This document shows positions 1-10,900 of a DNA stretch of 64,000 bases, in pieces; position 1 is the stretch's first letter, and every line of letters begins with the position of its first letter. Source of the DNA: Colius striatus (lineage: Eukaryota > Chordata > Aves > Coliiformes > Coliidae); assembly GCF_028858725.1 (NCBI RefSeq), contig NC_084767.1:5569501-5633500 (forward strand), read 5' to 3'. A model generated the notes under the pieces. The model saw nothing but the letters and a program-made list of their open reading frames with translations, made no database searches and was not told where the DNA came from. The translations under genes and the position numbers were made by a program.

Positions 1-3000
1 GCAAAATATGAAGTAACTATTATGGATTTTAAAATTGCCTGCTTTTAACAAACTGAATAAAATGCTCTACTCTTCCTAGTTCCCCTCTTGTCATCTATAA
101 TAGTTCTCCTAGCTATAAAAGGTAGGCAAAATCTAAGTTGATCTTGACAGCAGTAAGAAAAAATTGCTTTCTAAAATCTACCAGAAATCTTTTGTGTCAG
201 AAACAAATGAACATATCTTTTCTTTGACATTGGTCCTCTCTATATTTCTTTTATCAGTACTGAGAAGGCTAGAGTCAACACAACATTCTTCACTTCCTGC
301 AGCTTTTCTTTTGGCATGCTACATTAGACTTGAGTGTGTTGATCATACCAGATAATATCATCATTATCATGTTGTCAGTTTGGTAAGAAACAGGGAAAAA
401 AATGGAAAGTTAAAGAAGTTCTTGATGGAGGAAAGCACTGATATAGATTCTTTCTCTGACTTTATCTCTCCAATTTATGCCTGGCTCAATAAAAGTGTTG
501 TGGCATTAAAGCGTTCCACTGGAGGTACTCTGTGACCCCAGATTCTGCTGTGTGCTCACCTCATTCAAAACAGGGAGCAAATCTCAACATTACAAGCTAA
601 GGCTTCCACTGCTGAACTTACCCAAATGTATCTACTTACTCAGGATTATATGTTCTTGAGTTTTTCAACAGGTGTTCACTTAAACTAATGATACTGATTT
701 TCGTTTTTTGTATATATTCAATCTCCAGCTATTCACACAGTTCCACTTACAGCCATGAATTAGAGGTTCTAAGAGACTGATTAAAGCAGTACCACGTTCT
801 GTGTTTGAACAAGTAGGCTTTAGTGGCACTAACTGGCAACTGCCCTATGATCTCCATGTGTTTAGTAAAATGCGTATGTGTAAAAATAATGTAACACAAA
901 CTGTTCTTGTATTTTCCAAACCTAAAATAATGAATGAACACAAGACTCCTATAAGGAAAGTTAAAGTGTAAAGAGGAGAAACAGACATACAGACAGCACT
1001 TGGGAACCTTAAAGACAGAAATCATGTTCTTTGACTATGTCGATATCTAGTGAGGGATTAGAAAGTCTCCTTCTTCATCTGCTGTCTCAAGGACTGGTCC
1101 CCTGATGGTGAATGAAGTCTCATATTCTCCTGAGAGGTGTCTGTTCCCTGAAATTCAGTGAAGCCTTTGGGATTTTACTTCATAGTGGCATTGAGGAGCA
1201 GCCACACAGGAGAGAGTTTCACAGACTTTCACTGAGTTGCAGCTTGTTCAGGGCTAATGTCAGGGGAAACAATCCTAAACATCATGATGCTGAAAGGTCA
1301 CTCCGCTAAAAAGGACTCCTGGGGACAACCCCATTTTTAAGAAAGTAGGACCATGGGAAAGCTCACCCTTCTTGCTAGATCTAGGGTAAAGATTCATAAG
1401 GGAATAATCACCCCTAAATGAACTGGGGTTCTGAGGAGTTGCATCTTTTCCCTGATATTGTGTTGGAAGAAACAAAATGCTGAATAGCCTCCAGTTACAA
1501 AGTTCTGAGAGATCCAAAGTGTCTCCAGATCCGAGGAGATGCAGCTAGAACATTTATGTGGTAAAATCTGTTCATTTTTCTCACACTTCTTCCCATGAAG
1601 TCAGTAAGATGGCACGTTTCATCAAAGTCAAGGAACTCTATTTAAAAATGTGATGCTAAGGGAAAATTGTCAGTAATTTTGGAACAGCAACCGCATGGGA
1701 CAGGAGCCAAAGGCAGCAGATAGGTTTTGGATGGTACACTACAGATCTGGCCAGGGACTAGAATTGGGAATCACAGCATTCCTGAAAAGTAAATGTTCCT
1801 AGTCCTGGCTCCCACTAAGTTCAGAGCTGTGTGGAAGCCAGAAACCCCTGCCTCATACAGACACAAGGTAGTACCTTGTCACTGATCAGTAGCAGCTCAA
1901 AACTTGTAAGGAGGTCCAATTCCTGTAGATTTATTTTAGCTGGCAAATAAAGTCTCTTGTAGGAAAGGTTAAGACAATCCCTGGATGGGTTGCTGACTCC
2001 TGATGTATAGTCTTATCCTTACCAGTTTGATTCTTTCCAGTTATGAGATTTATTCAAAGCCCTGTGCTCTTTGCACAGCCAGAGATTTAAATACCATTTC
2101 AGCAAATTCAAACTGGTATGGATTGATTTTGGACCACGGCAGTAATTTCCTTCTCTCTTTTCAAATAATATTCTATTTAACAGGACAGTGTGAAGGTTCA
2201 GAAATATTTTGTGTATGTCAGAATAAATTACACTGTACTAGCAGAAGAGCAGAAAGGCACAGTTTCATGGGCTAAATCACTGCAGTGGGGATGTCATAGA
2301 ATGCTGAATCTACTTTTTTATCCAGAGAGAGGGAGAAATCAGTCATAGAGCTCCAGTTTGCTTTCATTGTAGCTGGCCATGCTCTTGCCAACTCACTGCA
2401 AAGTGTTGCAATCTCTTGTTAATACTCACATCCATCACTGGCACCAATAGATTGAGTCATCTGAAATGTTTATTTGGAAGCGGTGATCAAAAAAATTAAG
2501 ACCCATAATGAATCTGGCACCTTAATCTTTAATTCCTACCCCAACTTTGAAATGCCAAACATCCCACAGGCCAATCAAAGCCTGGTGATGTCAGTTAGAA
2601 ACTCGAAAGTCAGGACACATCTCAAAACACTTCTAAAGATGCACCTCCTTCTCAGCACCCTCATATGGGATAGGTACAGTTCAGTCCAGTAATGGAGTTC
2701 TGCCAGATTTTATGCGTTCTTGGTAACTTAAAAGTGGTGGCTGGTAACTCCAAAAGAGCTGATACAGCTTTAACAGTCATTGTGCTTCCCCACAGTATGA
2801 GGAGAAAAAACGAAAGAGAATCATCCTCTCAATAAAAGATCGATTACCTCTGTTTTTAAGAATTCATGTTCTCTGAGGATAATCCTTGTCCATGTCCTAC
2901 TGATCAGAACAGATTCTACCTAACTCAAACCTGGAACAGCCTATATAGTGCAGGAGCTTTTATGATGTTCTTCGTTTTTATATTAGGGTTTTATACTTAA

Positions 3001-3440
3001 ATTAGATCACTTAAGCCCTTTAATTTAGAGGAACGTTTAAAACTTTTTCATCAGAACTTGGTTACTGAAAAGCTGTCTGGAGGAAGGAAAACCTTGTAGG
3101 ATTACACCTTGGCTCATGGATTGGCATAATGATTTTTAATTAAAAAGCATTACTTCACACTCTTTTGACTTCCAAACTTGTCAACCCACAAATTTAGCAA
3201 TAAACCTGATTTTTCACACCTGTGGGGCATGCACATGTGTGCTAAACAAGACAAATGTGTGCTAAACAAGACAAAAGGGAGTTTTACTCCACTGCTCGAT
3301 TGGATAGAACTGTTTTCACGTTGCTGGAGTATGAAAGCAAAAACTGAGGTTTCCTGAACCAACATCGCTGATCTGCTGTAGATACTCTATTTCTTTTTGT
3401 CCACCGACCAAGACTTTTTTGTAAGGGGTCACGTTTTCAC
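1..3440. other. Upstream intergenic region, no gene recognised
   Basis: AT-rich DNA upstream of the TTC1 promoter island. All open frames here are short (under about 95 codons), mostly lack a good ATG, and match no family I know. I see no tRNA-like fold, no CR1 tail and no paired splice sites. The only distinct structure is a 20-bp tandem duplication at 3235-3274. Distal regulatory elements could be present but cannot be identified by reading. Confidence 0.6.
3235..3274. repeat. Perfect 2-copy tandem repeat, 20-bp unit
   Basis: The 20-base unit atgtgtgctaaacaagacaa occurs twice head to tail with no mismatch (3235-3254 and 3255-3274), about 170 bp before the CpG island begins. Perfect identity suggests a recent slippage duplication. 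No function is evident. Confidence 0.9.
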
Positions 3441-3959
3441 CTCGATTTATCTTGGCAAGCCGGGTGGTCCTGCCCGAGGCCACACCTCTCCCACTGTCCA
3501 CCCAATCGTCACCAGCTGTGCTGCTTGTATTTCCCACACCTCGCTCAGTCTCTCGGGCGCTCCTCGGTGTGCCTCAGCAGTGGCGGGTGGGGAGAACTGG
3601 AGCAGAGCTTTACCACCCCAGGGGCTTCCCATAGCTTTACCCGCGTCTGATCCCTTGACGAGACGCCAGGAGCAGGAGCCCCGAGCACCATCCCCGTCCT
3701 CAGAGCTACTCAGCACCCAGCCTCACTGCTGCCACACGGGCACTTTCGAGGGCGCTGCAGTACGTCCAGACTGCTACAAAACGCCCTCTGTGCAAGCAGC
3801 CCACGCTTAAAAAACTCAACCTCAGCGCCTCACGCACACGCGGCGAGCAGAGAGAGGCCAAGGCAGAGAGGTGAGGCACCTCACCTCTGCTCGGCCGCTT
3901 CCTGCCCCCTGCCTGAGGGGACCTCGCGCGCGAGCCCGAGCCCCAGCGCCCCTCGCAAG

Positions 3960-3979
3960 ACTTCAAATCCCAGCATCCC
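3960..3979 (+). promoter_or_regulatory. ZNF143/THAP11-type site
   Basis: The 20 bases acttcaaatcccagcatccc closely resemble the long vertebrate promoter motif ACTACAANTCCCAGCATGCC bound by ZNF143 and the THAP11/HCFC1 complex, with about three differences. That motif is typical of CpG-island promoters near transcription starts, which fits this position. The assignment rests on remembered consensus only. Confidence 0.6.
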
Positions 3980-3996
3980 GCGCGTGGCCGCCTCCC

Positions 3997-4001
3997 ATTG
4001 G
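3997..4001 (-). promoter_or_regulatory. Inverted CCAAT box (NF-Y type)
   Basis: ATTGG within the context CTCCCATTGGCTGG is a good reverse-orientation NF-Y site, about 60 bp upstream of the ETS motif. This is the usual spacing of a CCAAT box upstream of a TATA-less start. Confidence 0.6.
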
Positions 4002-4060
4002 CTGGCGCCGGCAGGAAGCGCTCCGCGGGGTGAAGGGTGAGGAGCGGAGGCGAGCGGCAG

Positions 4061-4067
4061 CCGGAAG
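4061..4067 (+). promoter_or_regulatory. ETS/GABPA-type core site
   Basis: CCGGAAG is the classic ETS-family (GABPA/ELK) core found near transcription starts of housekeeping genes. It lies about 45 bp upstream of the first-exon donor, so it may sit at or just beside the start site. Confidence 0.55.
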
Positions 4068-4109
4068 GGATCGGCGCAGGTCTCTGCCCGGGGCAGGGCG
4101 GGCGCGCCG
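4068..4109 (+). other. TTC1: Probable TTC1 untranslated exon 1 (3' part)
   Basis: A good splice donor, CGCCG|GTGAGG, occurs at 4109/4110 inside the CpG island, and the next acceptor (TTTCTGAAAG|CC at 4625/4626) is 24 bases before the TTC1 start codon. This implies a short non-coding first exon ending at 4109. The 5' boundary is not visible in the sequence; the start given here is only the position after the ETS motif. Confidence 0.45.
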
Positions 4110-4625
4110 GTGAGGGTGGGAGGGGTCGGGGACGATCGGCCTGGGGGGTGATGGCCGCAGTCTGACCCCTTATCGCAGGGAGGGGGGTAGGGCTGAGATG
4201 ATAGAACCGGGAATGGCTGCCTGGGGGCTGGCTCGGGGGGTCGCGACGGGGCTGAAGGGGAGGTCGGTGCAGGTGGCGTCTGGGGCTGTGGCCGGGGACT
4301 CGCTGCTCGCAGCCAGCAAGGAGCCAGGGTGGGTGAGCTTTTTCCTTTCCATCTGCCAAGGAAAAGCCGTAGCACGCTGCCGTGCCGGTCTTGGGAATCA
4401 GAGCTTGTAAATCAACTTATTTATAGGAACAGTACTGGTCCCGTGTCGTTGGGGAGTGTGTAGAAGCGTCTATAAGTAGGTAGAAGAAGCAGGTGTAAGT
4501 TGCTCTCTTCCCTGAGGCCCGATAGTTTCCTTCAGGTGACGTCAAGAGTACTTTTAAAGATTCATTTGCTGGCAAGGTGTTTACATTGTACTTACTGAGA
4601 GTTATTTCTTTCTCATTTCTGAAAG
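4110..4625 (+). other. TTC1: TTC1 intron 1 (5' UTR intron)
   Basis: This is the 516-bp gap between the inferred exon 1 donor (GTGAGG) and the acceptor before the start codon. Its first half is still CpG-island sequence and the rest is AT-rich. I see no repeat or gene in it. Confidence 0.5.
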
Positions 4626-4649
4626 CCTAACCCACCCAAGGAGCCCAAC

Positions 4650-4973
4650 ATGGAAGAGTTTAAAGATGCAAGTCCACCTGAAGAATTATTTGATCACTTA
4701 AAGCTTTCTGATCAGAAGTCTTCAGAGACTGGCCCTAAAGATGCACAGAATCCCCCAAACACTGAAAGTGGATATACATCATCTTCAGCTCAAGATCCCA
4801 CAACAGCAGATGAGTGTTTCCATGACTGTCACGAGTCTTTTGAGGCAAAAGAACCTATGCTGGATGATGAAGGGAATTTACAGAATGGTGAAAATAGCTC
4901 AAGGAAGCAGACTGAACTAGATGAAGAATACTTGCTAGAACTAGAAAGAGATATGCCAGAGGAAGAAAAACAG
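4650..4973 (+). CDS. TTC1: TTC1 coding exon 1 (residues 1-108)
   Basis: The exon begins at the acceptor 4625/4626 with 24 bases of 5' UTR, then ATG at 4650. It encodes the acidic, low-complexity N-terminal region ([20 protein letters not shown] to DMPEEEKQ) and ends at CAG|GTAATC (4973/4974) in phase 0. The frame stays open for 21 more codons into the intron, but these do not resemble the family. This is the fastest-diverging part of TTC1 and holds no folded domain I recognise. Confidence 0.95.
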
Positions 4974-7900
4974 GTAATCCAGAGTACCATTATTGACTAT
5001 AAAAGGATATCTTTTCAGTGTCACGTTTCTGAATGATCTGTGACTACCATGAAAATAGACCTTTAAAAGTCTCTTATGTGTCTAGTTTTACTGTTATTAA
5101 TTTGTTCTTTTAGGTAACATATTTTTGTTAGCTTTCCTTGTTCTTAGTCATCACATTCCATTGCAAATTTCTGGCTACTTTCACCAGTGTAACCTTAGTT
5201 TGACTCAGAGAGGTTATAAGAGACAAAAATCTCCCTGTTTCATGTTACTTAAGTTTGTATGCATTTGTTGTTTTTCACCTGATTAGGTGTGAAGTGCTTT
5301 TCCAAAACTCAGTACAGGTTTCAGGATCATTCCTATCTGAAAGCCTAGTTTATGTAATACAGCTAATTGAGATTAAATTTGAAAGTATTCAAAAGTCTAG
5401 ATTATATGGTGTGTATATATGTACATGGTGTGTATATATGTACATGGTGTGTATATATGTGTATATATAGTGTGTACGTATATATAGTATAGATTACTTT
5501 TAGAAAACAAAACACATGGAGTTTGTTTACTTTCTGTGTGGATACATTGGACAAAATGTTTGGGTAACAAACTGGACAATGTGGGGAGTAACAAAATGGG
5601 TCTTACAACAGCCTCTCTAATGATGTTAAGTCACCTTGTAAGTCTGTGTGAACCAGGGCTTTTGTCCCTCAGTCAGTGTTTTCACTTGACAGCAGTTAAG
5701 TTTCAGGGTTCTAAGATACTATTGTCATCTTGTAGTTAGAAAAAAAAGTGTTTGTTGTTTTTCTTTCGTAGCTGAGAAACCCTGGAAGTGATTTAACAAG
5801 TTAAGACTCTGGTCACTTGAGTAATGTAGTGAATTTCTACTGGTAATTATGTTTTCATAGCTGATTTATGGATTCTCTTTTTTCAGCTTTAGTTTGCAAA
5901 TTGTGGAGGATTAAAGATATCAACTAAAATCTGTGTTCCAACATATAACACTTGAAATCTTTGGTTTGCTGTTTTGAGCACTGTTTTTGATAAGTTGTAT
6001 AGCTTGTCCTATTGAACAGATCATGTTTCAAAGAACTGATCCAGCCTCTTAAAATCTGACTGAATTATCCAAATGAGCAGTTACTTGTACTGAAAAGCCA
6101 AACAGTGATGAAAAATACTGCTGTGTTCTTTGGCAGTTGGAAGAGATGACATTCTGATGTATTGTAACTTATGCAAAGGGATGACTTCAGCGAACTTAAT
6201 TTTATAGTCCTGTAGGTATGAAGTAGAACTTATTTGAATCAAGGAAATAGAGTCCTTACTGGAAAGCTAACTGCACAATTTGGATCACAGATAACATTGA
6301 ATAACTGATTCCGATGAGGAAAGGAGAAAGTGGAGTAAGGAATGGCAGTTGGCAAGAGAAGGTAGGCAGTACCTTCAGAAAGCATCATGTCAAAGGAGAA
6401 GGTTGTGGATTTTATAGTTTTTATTCTGGAAACTCCAAGTCACCAGGAGCAGCAGAAGAAATTGCTAGCATAATGGACAAGCACTACTAAAAGGATGAAA
6501 AGATGAAATGAAGGGTCATATCTAAACATTTTTTAAGTGCTTACAATATTCTGAATGCTTCAGTGAATTTATTGAGGCTTATTATTCTTTTGTACAGGTG
6601 GGCTGATCTGTTCTAATTCAAGTGATTTGGTAAAGCTGGACCACACTTTCTTAACTGTTGTCTGTCCTTGTCTGTGTTTCATAAGAAAAAAAATTGCTGG
6701 CTATACATTGTTCAAAAGTTGGAAAGAGGGAGGTGTTTGGCAGTAACTTGACTACACGTGGTCTTATATACCAGCTGCTGTAAACAGAGAACAAAGGGCA
6801 GAAATGCATAAAGCTAAGACACCAGAAGCAACCAAGCATCTAAATTGTTTGTTGCAAACCAGCATATAGAAATATAATCAAGCTGTGGCTCAAATAGTTC
6901 CCTTGCTGGTAGGATGGGATTTCTGACCAAAATACATCACTGAAGACAAAAAGGTAGTTTTTCATCTGTAATATAGATTTTTTTCTTAACACAGAAGTTC
7001 CTTGAGGTCGAAAGCAATATGGGACTAGTGGGGAAGGGGAACATGGATATAATCTCTTTGAAGTAGGAATGAGACTAAATGTAACACTTGTCTGATGCTT
7101 GACATTGTGGAAATCACTTCATCTCTCTCTCCCTCTCAATTTTGACATCTGTAAGATGGTCATAATGATTCATGCTTGCTGTAACATTTTGAGATCTAAT
7201 AATGAACAATGAGGGGGGAGTGGGAAAGAATCTCAGGAGGTTATCTGGTGCATCCTTTGCCCCAAAAGAGCTTCTGGAGGTCATCTAGTCCAACCCTCTG
7301 CTCAAAGTGAGATCAAATATATCAGCCTGCCCAGAGCCACACAGGCATCTCAGAGCCTGAAGACTCTGAATCTGGTGTTTAACTGCCCTCATGGTAGAAA
7401 CTTTTTTCCTCATACTTAATTAGAATTTCGTTTGGTGCAACTTGTGACCACTGGCCGTTCTTTTTCTTCATGCCCGAGGGAAGAGTCCCTCTCCATTTGC
7501 TCTACCAATGGAATCTCCTCTGAGACACTTTTTTCCTAAGGCTGAACAAACTCAGTTCTCAGCTGTCTGTGTAGGTCACGGTCTCCAGCATCCTGACCAT
7601 CCTGGGAGCCTTCTGCTGGATGCCCTCTGGGAAGTCAATGTCCTTTTTGTGTTTTTTAATATGAGGAGACACCAAAACTGGACACTTTCCAAATACATTC
7701 TCTTGGGTGCTGAGCAGAGGGCAATGATGACTTTCCTTGACCTACTCGCTACACAGAAAACTTTTCCAGTTTACAGCAAACAGTCCCTTTTTATCTCCTT
7801 GTATTTATTGCTGGTACAACAAAGAGCATTGTCATCATGAGTCACAGTGAGTGTTCTGCAGCAACCTGTAACTTGATTGCAGCTTGAAAGTTTCAGAGAC

Positions 7901-10900
7901 AAAATGCTAAAAACTGAAGGGAAATTATGTCATAAAATTAAAGTCTGGAAAGAGCAGCAGGCTTGGAAAGTTGGTGTCTTAATTTTTGTGCTGCTCTTGT
8001 TTCTGTTGTATTGTTAGGGAAACATTTCATTTTGCATCTCCATTTTTGCCTTCTGTAAAATGACCAAAAGCATCATAAATGTTGAGTATTTGCCTTCATC
8101 TTTGTGGAACTCTATTGAAAGGTGCTATGGGACTACAAAAATAATAACTTTATTTCTTCTCTAAGGAAATCTCTCCAGGTTTAGAGACAGCTACATTTCT
8201 CATCTTTCTGTAGGTTTATTTCCAGCAGTATAGAGCAATTGTGCCCTTCAACTTGGTTTGTGGTTATACCTATCGAAATGGAGGGATTCCATCTCTTAGT
8301 ATTACCATAACTAATAAATTGGCAATACTTACATTGTGAACTTCATGTTTCATAGTGAGCTTTCTGAGTGGATTATATAAGCAGTCTTTAAAACACAGCT
8401 TTTTTTTTTTCCTCTAACAAAATATTGCTGGCATCTCTTACAAGCAGCACTGGACAAATCCAGAAACTAGAGAGGAATTTGAAGCTTACAGTTTTAACTA
8501 TTGGAGTAGCCCATTTGTATGATCTGATCCTGCATCACCTTAGTATCTGTGTAGTAAAAGCATGGGGATGGGTCATTTCTGTATCACCAGCTTTCCTCAG
8601 AGTACTTGGAGTTAATGGCTACAAAATTGATTTTTAAAAGTGAAACGTTGTGTATTATGTAATTATGAAAAGAATCTGTTCAATGATGCAGCTTTTAAGG
8701 AAAAAGATGGCAGTTACACTCCGAAGACAGCTTCTCTACAGCCATTTATTCAGAGCTTTTCCCACGTTTTAAACCTCTTTCTAATTACTCAAAAGGTCAT
8801 TCTTGAGAAGAAGGGCAACATGATTTTGTTGTTGTTGTTTTGCAGCTGGAGAAAATGAGGCAGAAACACTCAGAACTTGTTTATTTGACTGTTTAGGTTA
8901 TGACCAGACACTTGGCAGCAGTGCTGTGTTTGCTACTCGGGCAGTCGTTGATCAGTTATTCTCAGCCCCCTGCTGCCTCCTTCATTGTGCTAGCACACCT
9001 CTCTGTGTGAATGTGCAGTGAACCAGTTACAGGGAATAATTCAGAAGAAAAATAATGCTGTATTTTTAGATCAAGGGCAGTGCTGGTAGAAGCAGACATC
9101 AAATGGCAGCCTTGTGATGGCATACAGGGGTGGATGGATTCTCTTCAATTAGACTACTTGCCTAAATACAAAAAACTTCCTATGAACTACGGTTGCAGCA
9201 CCAACCATAGTCTATGTGCTCAGGCCATACAGAGAGCTGGATGTTAGCCCTGGCCAAATGAAATTTGGGGAGCTACACCTAGTTTGAGGGTTTGGTTTGT
9301 TTTTTTTTTAAACTAAGCTCATTGTTATGTTTTAGCAGCTTTAATAAATGAGTTCTTTTGAGTGATGTTCTTCAATAACTAGGAAGTAGGAAAGAAAGTC
9401 TTTAATTTATTCTAGAGACACAAAGACACAGTCTAGTCCTTGCTGTATTTATGTGCAAGCTTTCATAGTAGCAACTCGGGAGTAGAAACTCTCACCTATG
9501 AAGAACCCGGTGCAGAGATGAAGGTGAAGGAGCAATTGTTTGTGTATTTTCTCTATTGTATTTTGAGAGCCTCATACAGTGCAATTTCTAATGTTAAGCA
9601 ACAGGAATTACTTCCAGAGAAACAGTACTGTTACCATAAGAAGTCTTTTCTGCACAGTGAAGAAAAGTAAGAACTCAAAGGGATATTAAGACACAAACTT
9701 GCAAGAGGTATTCTTAAAAAGAGATGTAGCATAGAGCCTGGCTGCTTGTCTGGCAAGTCTGAGCTTTTTAAGAATTAAGCAACCTGAAACAAAATTCATT
9801 TTTATAAGATTTTGTTGTTGTTTTAAAAGCCTGCTGGTTGCTGCCTCAGCAGAGGCACTGAGCAGTAAATTGCTTTTGATGCATTACAAACAGATTTTTC
9901 TGGTTAGTTGTCATTGACAGTGATGGCTTTGACATTGGTCTAGTCTGCAGAATTAATCAGAAGACACCCAACAGCTGTTACATGGTAATTGTTTCAGTCT
10001 GACCTGGTCCTTTTTTGGAGGGACACCCATTAATTATGAGTTCATCCAGCAGCAAGATTCTGAGTCTCTCAAGCTCTTCAGTCATGACAGATGTTGTCTT
10101 GTTCTTTGGGCCTTGTCTGGTAAAGACTTAAGCACCTAGTAACCTATCATATTTTTGGATATGGCTTCTGTAAGACCCTGGAATAAATAGCTAATCTTCA
10201 TCAAACGCAGTTCCCTTCTTTGGGCTGTTGTGTGTTCATTAGAGCTATAGCTGACTGTAATCACGCTCAACTTGCATTTTAACACTAGGAACTGTGTCAG
10301 CAAGACAAAGGACACAGCTCCAGTAGAGGAGATTCTCACTATCTTCTTAGCAACTCAGTAAGAATTAAGTGAAACTGATCTTTTAGAAACAATATTTTTG
10401 GGTTATGCCCGAGTTTGGTTTATCTTCAGTTTTGGACTAAACAATACAACTTACCTTCTTTTTTTTTTCCTGTTTTCTCCAGAAGTTCTCAGATATGTTA
10501 CAGAACATTGTCATAATCAAGAAATTTCCTTTAAACTGCTCCCATCCTTAACCTTTCTTCCCCATCCTTCAGGATGATACCATTGTTCTTCCATAAATTA
10601 TAGCTTCTGCATAGAATTTACTTTTCCAGGGGTTGCAGAACTGATCTAGGACTTCTGAGATGGCTTCTCACGTGTAGCCGTTCACTTCTGCAGTTGGTGT
10701 TTTCCTAGTTCCATTTGTCCAATGACTCTGTCAAACTTCCAGCTTTTTTCTACAGTATTTGCAAAATAAAACCTAAGGTACAAAATGGAAGGTGGGATGC
10801 AGTGCAGTGAGTCACACCTTGCAGCAGACCTGAGGTATCGATCACTTGTAGGTGGTCTCAGAGCTCTTTCCAGGAAGAATTATGTGATTGGGCCAAAAGA

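Larger units (their letters stand above)
3440..4340 (+). promoter_or_regulatory. TTC1: CpG-island promoter of TTC1
   Basis: Base composition changes abruptly here: about 900 bp of GC-rich, CpG-dense sequence in an AT-rich surround, ending just before the TTC1 coding start. There is no obvious TATA box, as expected for a housekeeping gene. Within 110 bp the core holds a ZNF143/THAP11-like site (3960-3979), an inverted CCAAT box (3997-4001) and an ETS-type CCGGAAG (4061-4067). Transcription most likely starts in or just downstream of this cluster and runs to the donor at 4109/4110. The open frames seen on both strands here, up to 217 codons on the minus strand, are those expected by chance in stop-poor GC-rich DNA. 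Confidence 0.85.

Noticed and set aside
1100-1540. Possible LTR or retroviral remnant suggested by paired short frames upstream of TTC1
   Set aside because: No TG...CA termini, target duplications, primer-binding site or protease/polymerase motif could be found.
3706-4359. 217-codon minus-strand open frame in the CpG island (plus overlapping 164- and 60-codon frames)
   Set aside because: Stop codons are rare in CpG-dense DNA, the predicted peptide is Pro/Arg/Ser-rich and low complexity, several frames are open at once, and the strand opposes the clear TTC1 promoter.
4974-5036. 21-codon extension of the TTC1 first coding exon to a TGA
   Set aside because: A good donor (CAG|GTAATC) precedes it, and joining to the 16322 exon restores the family sequence; the extension is intron.
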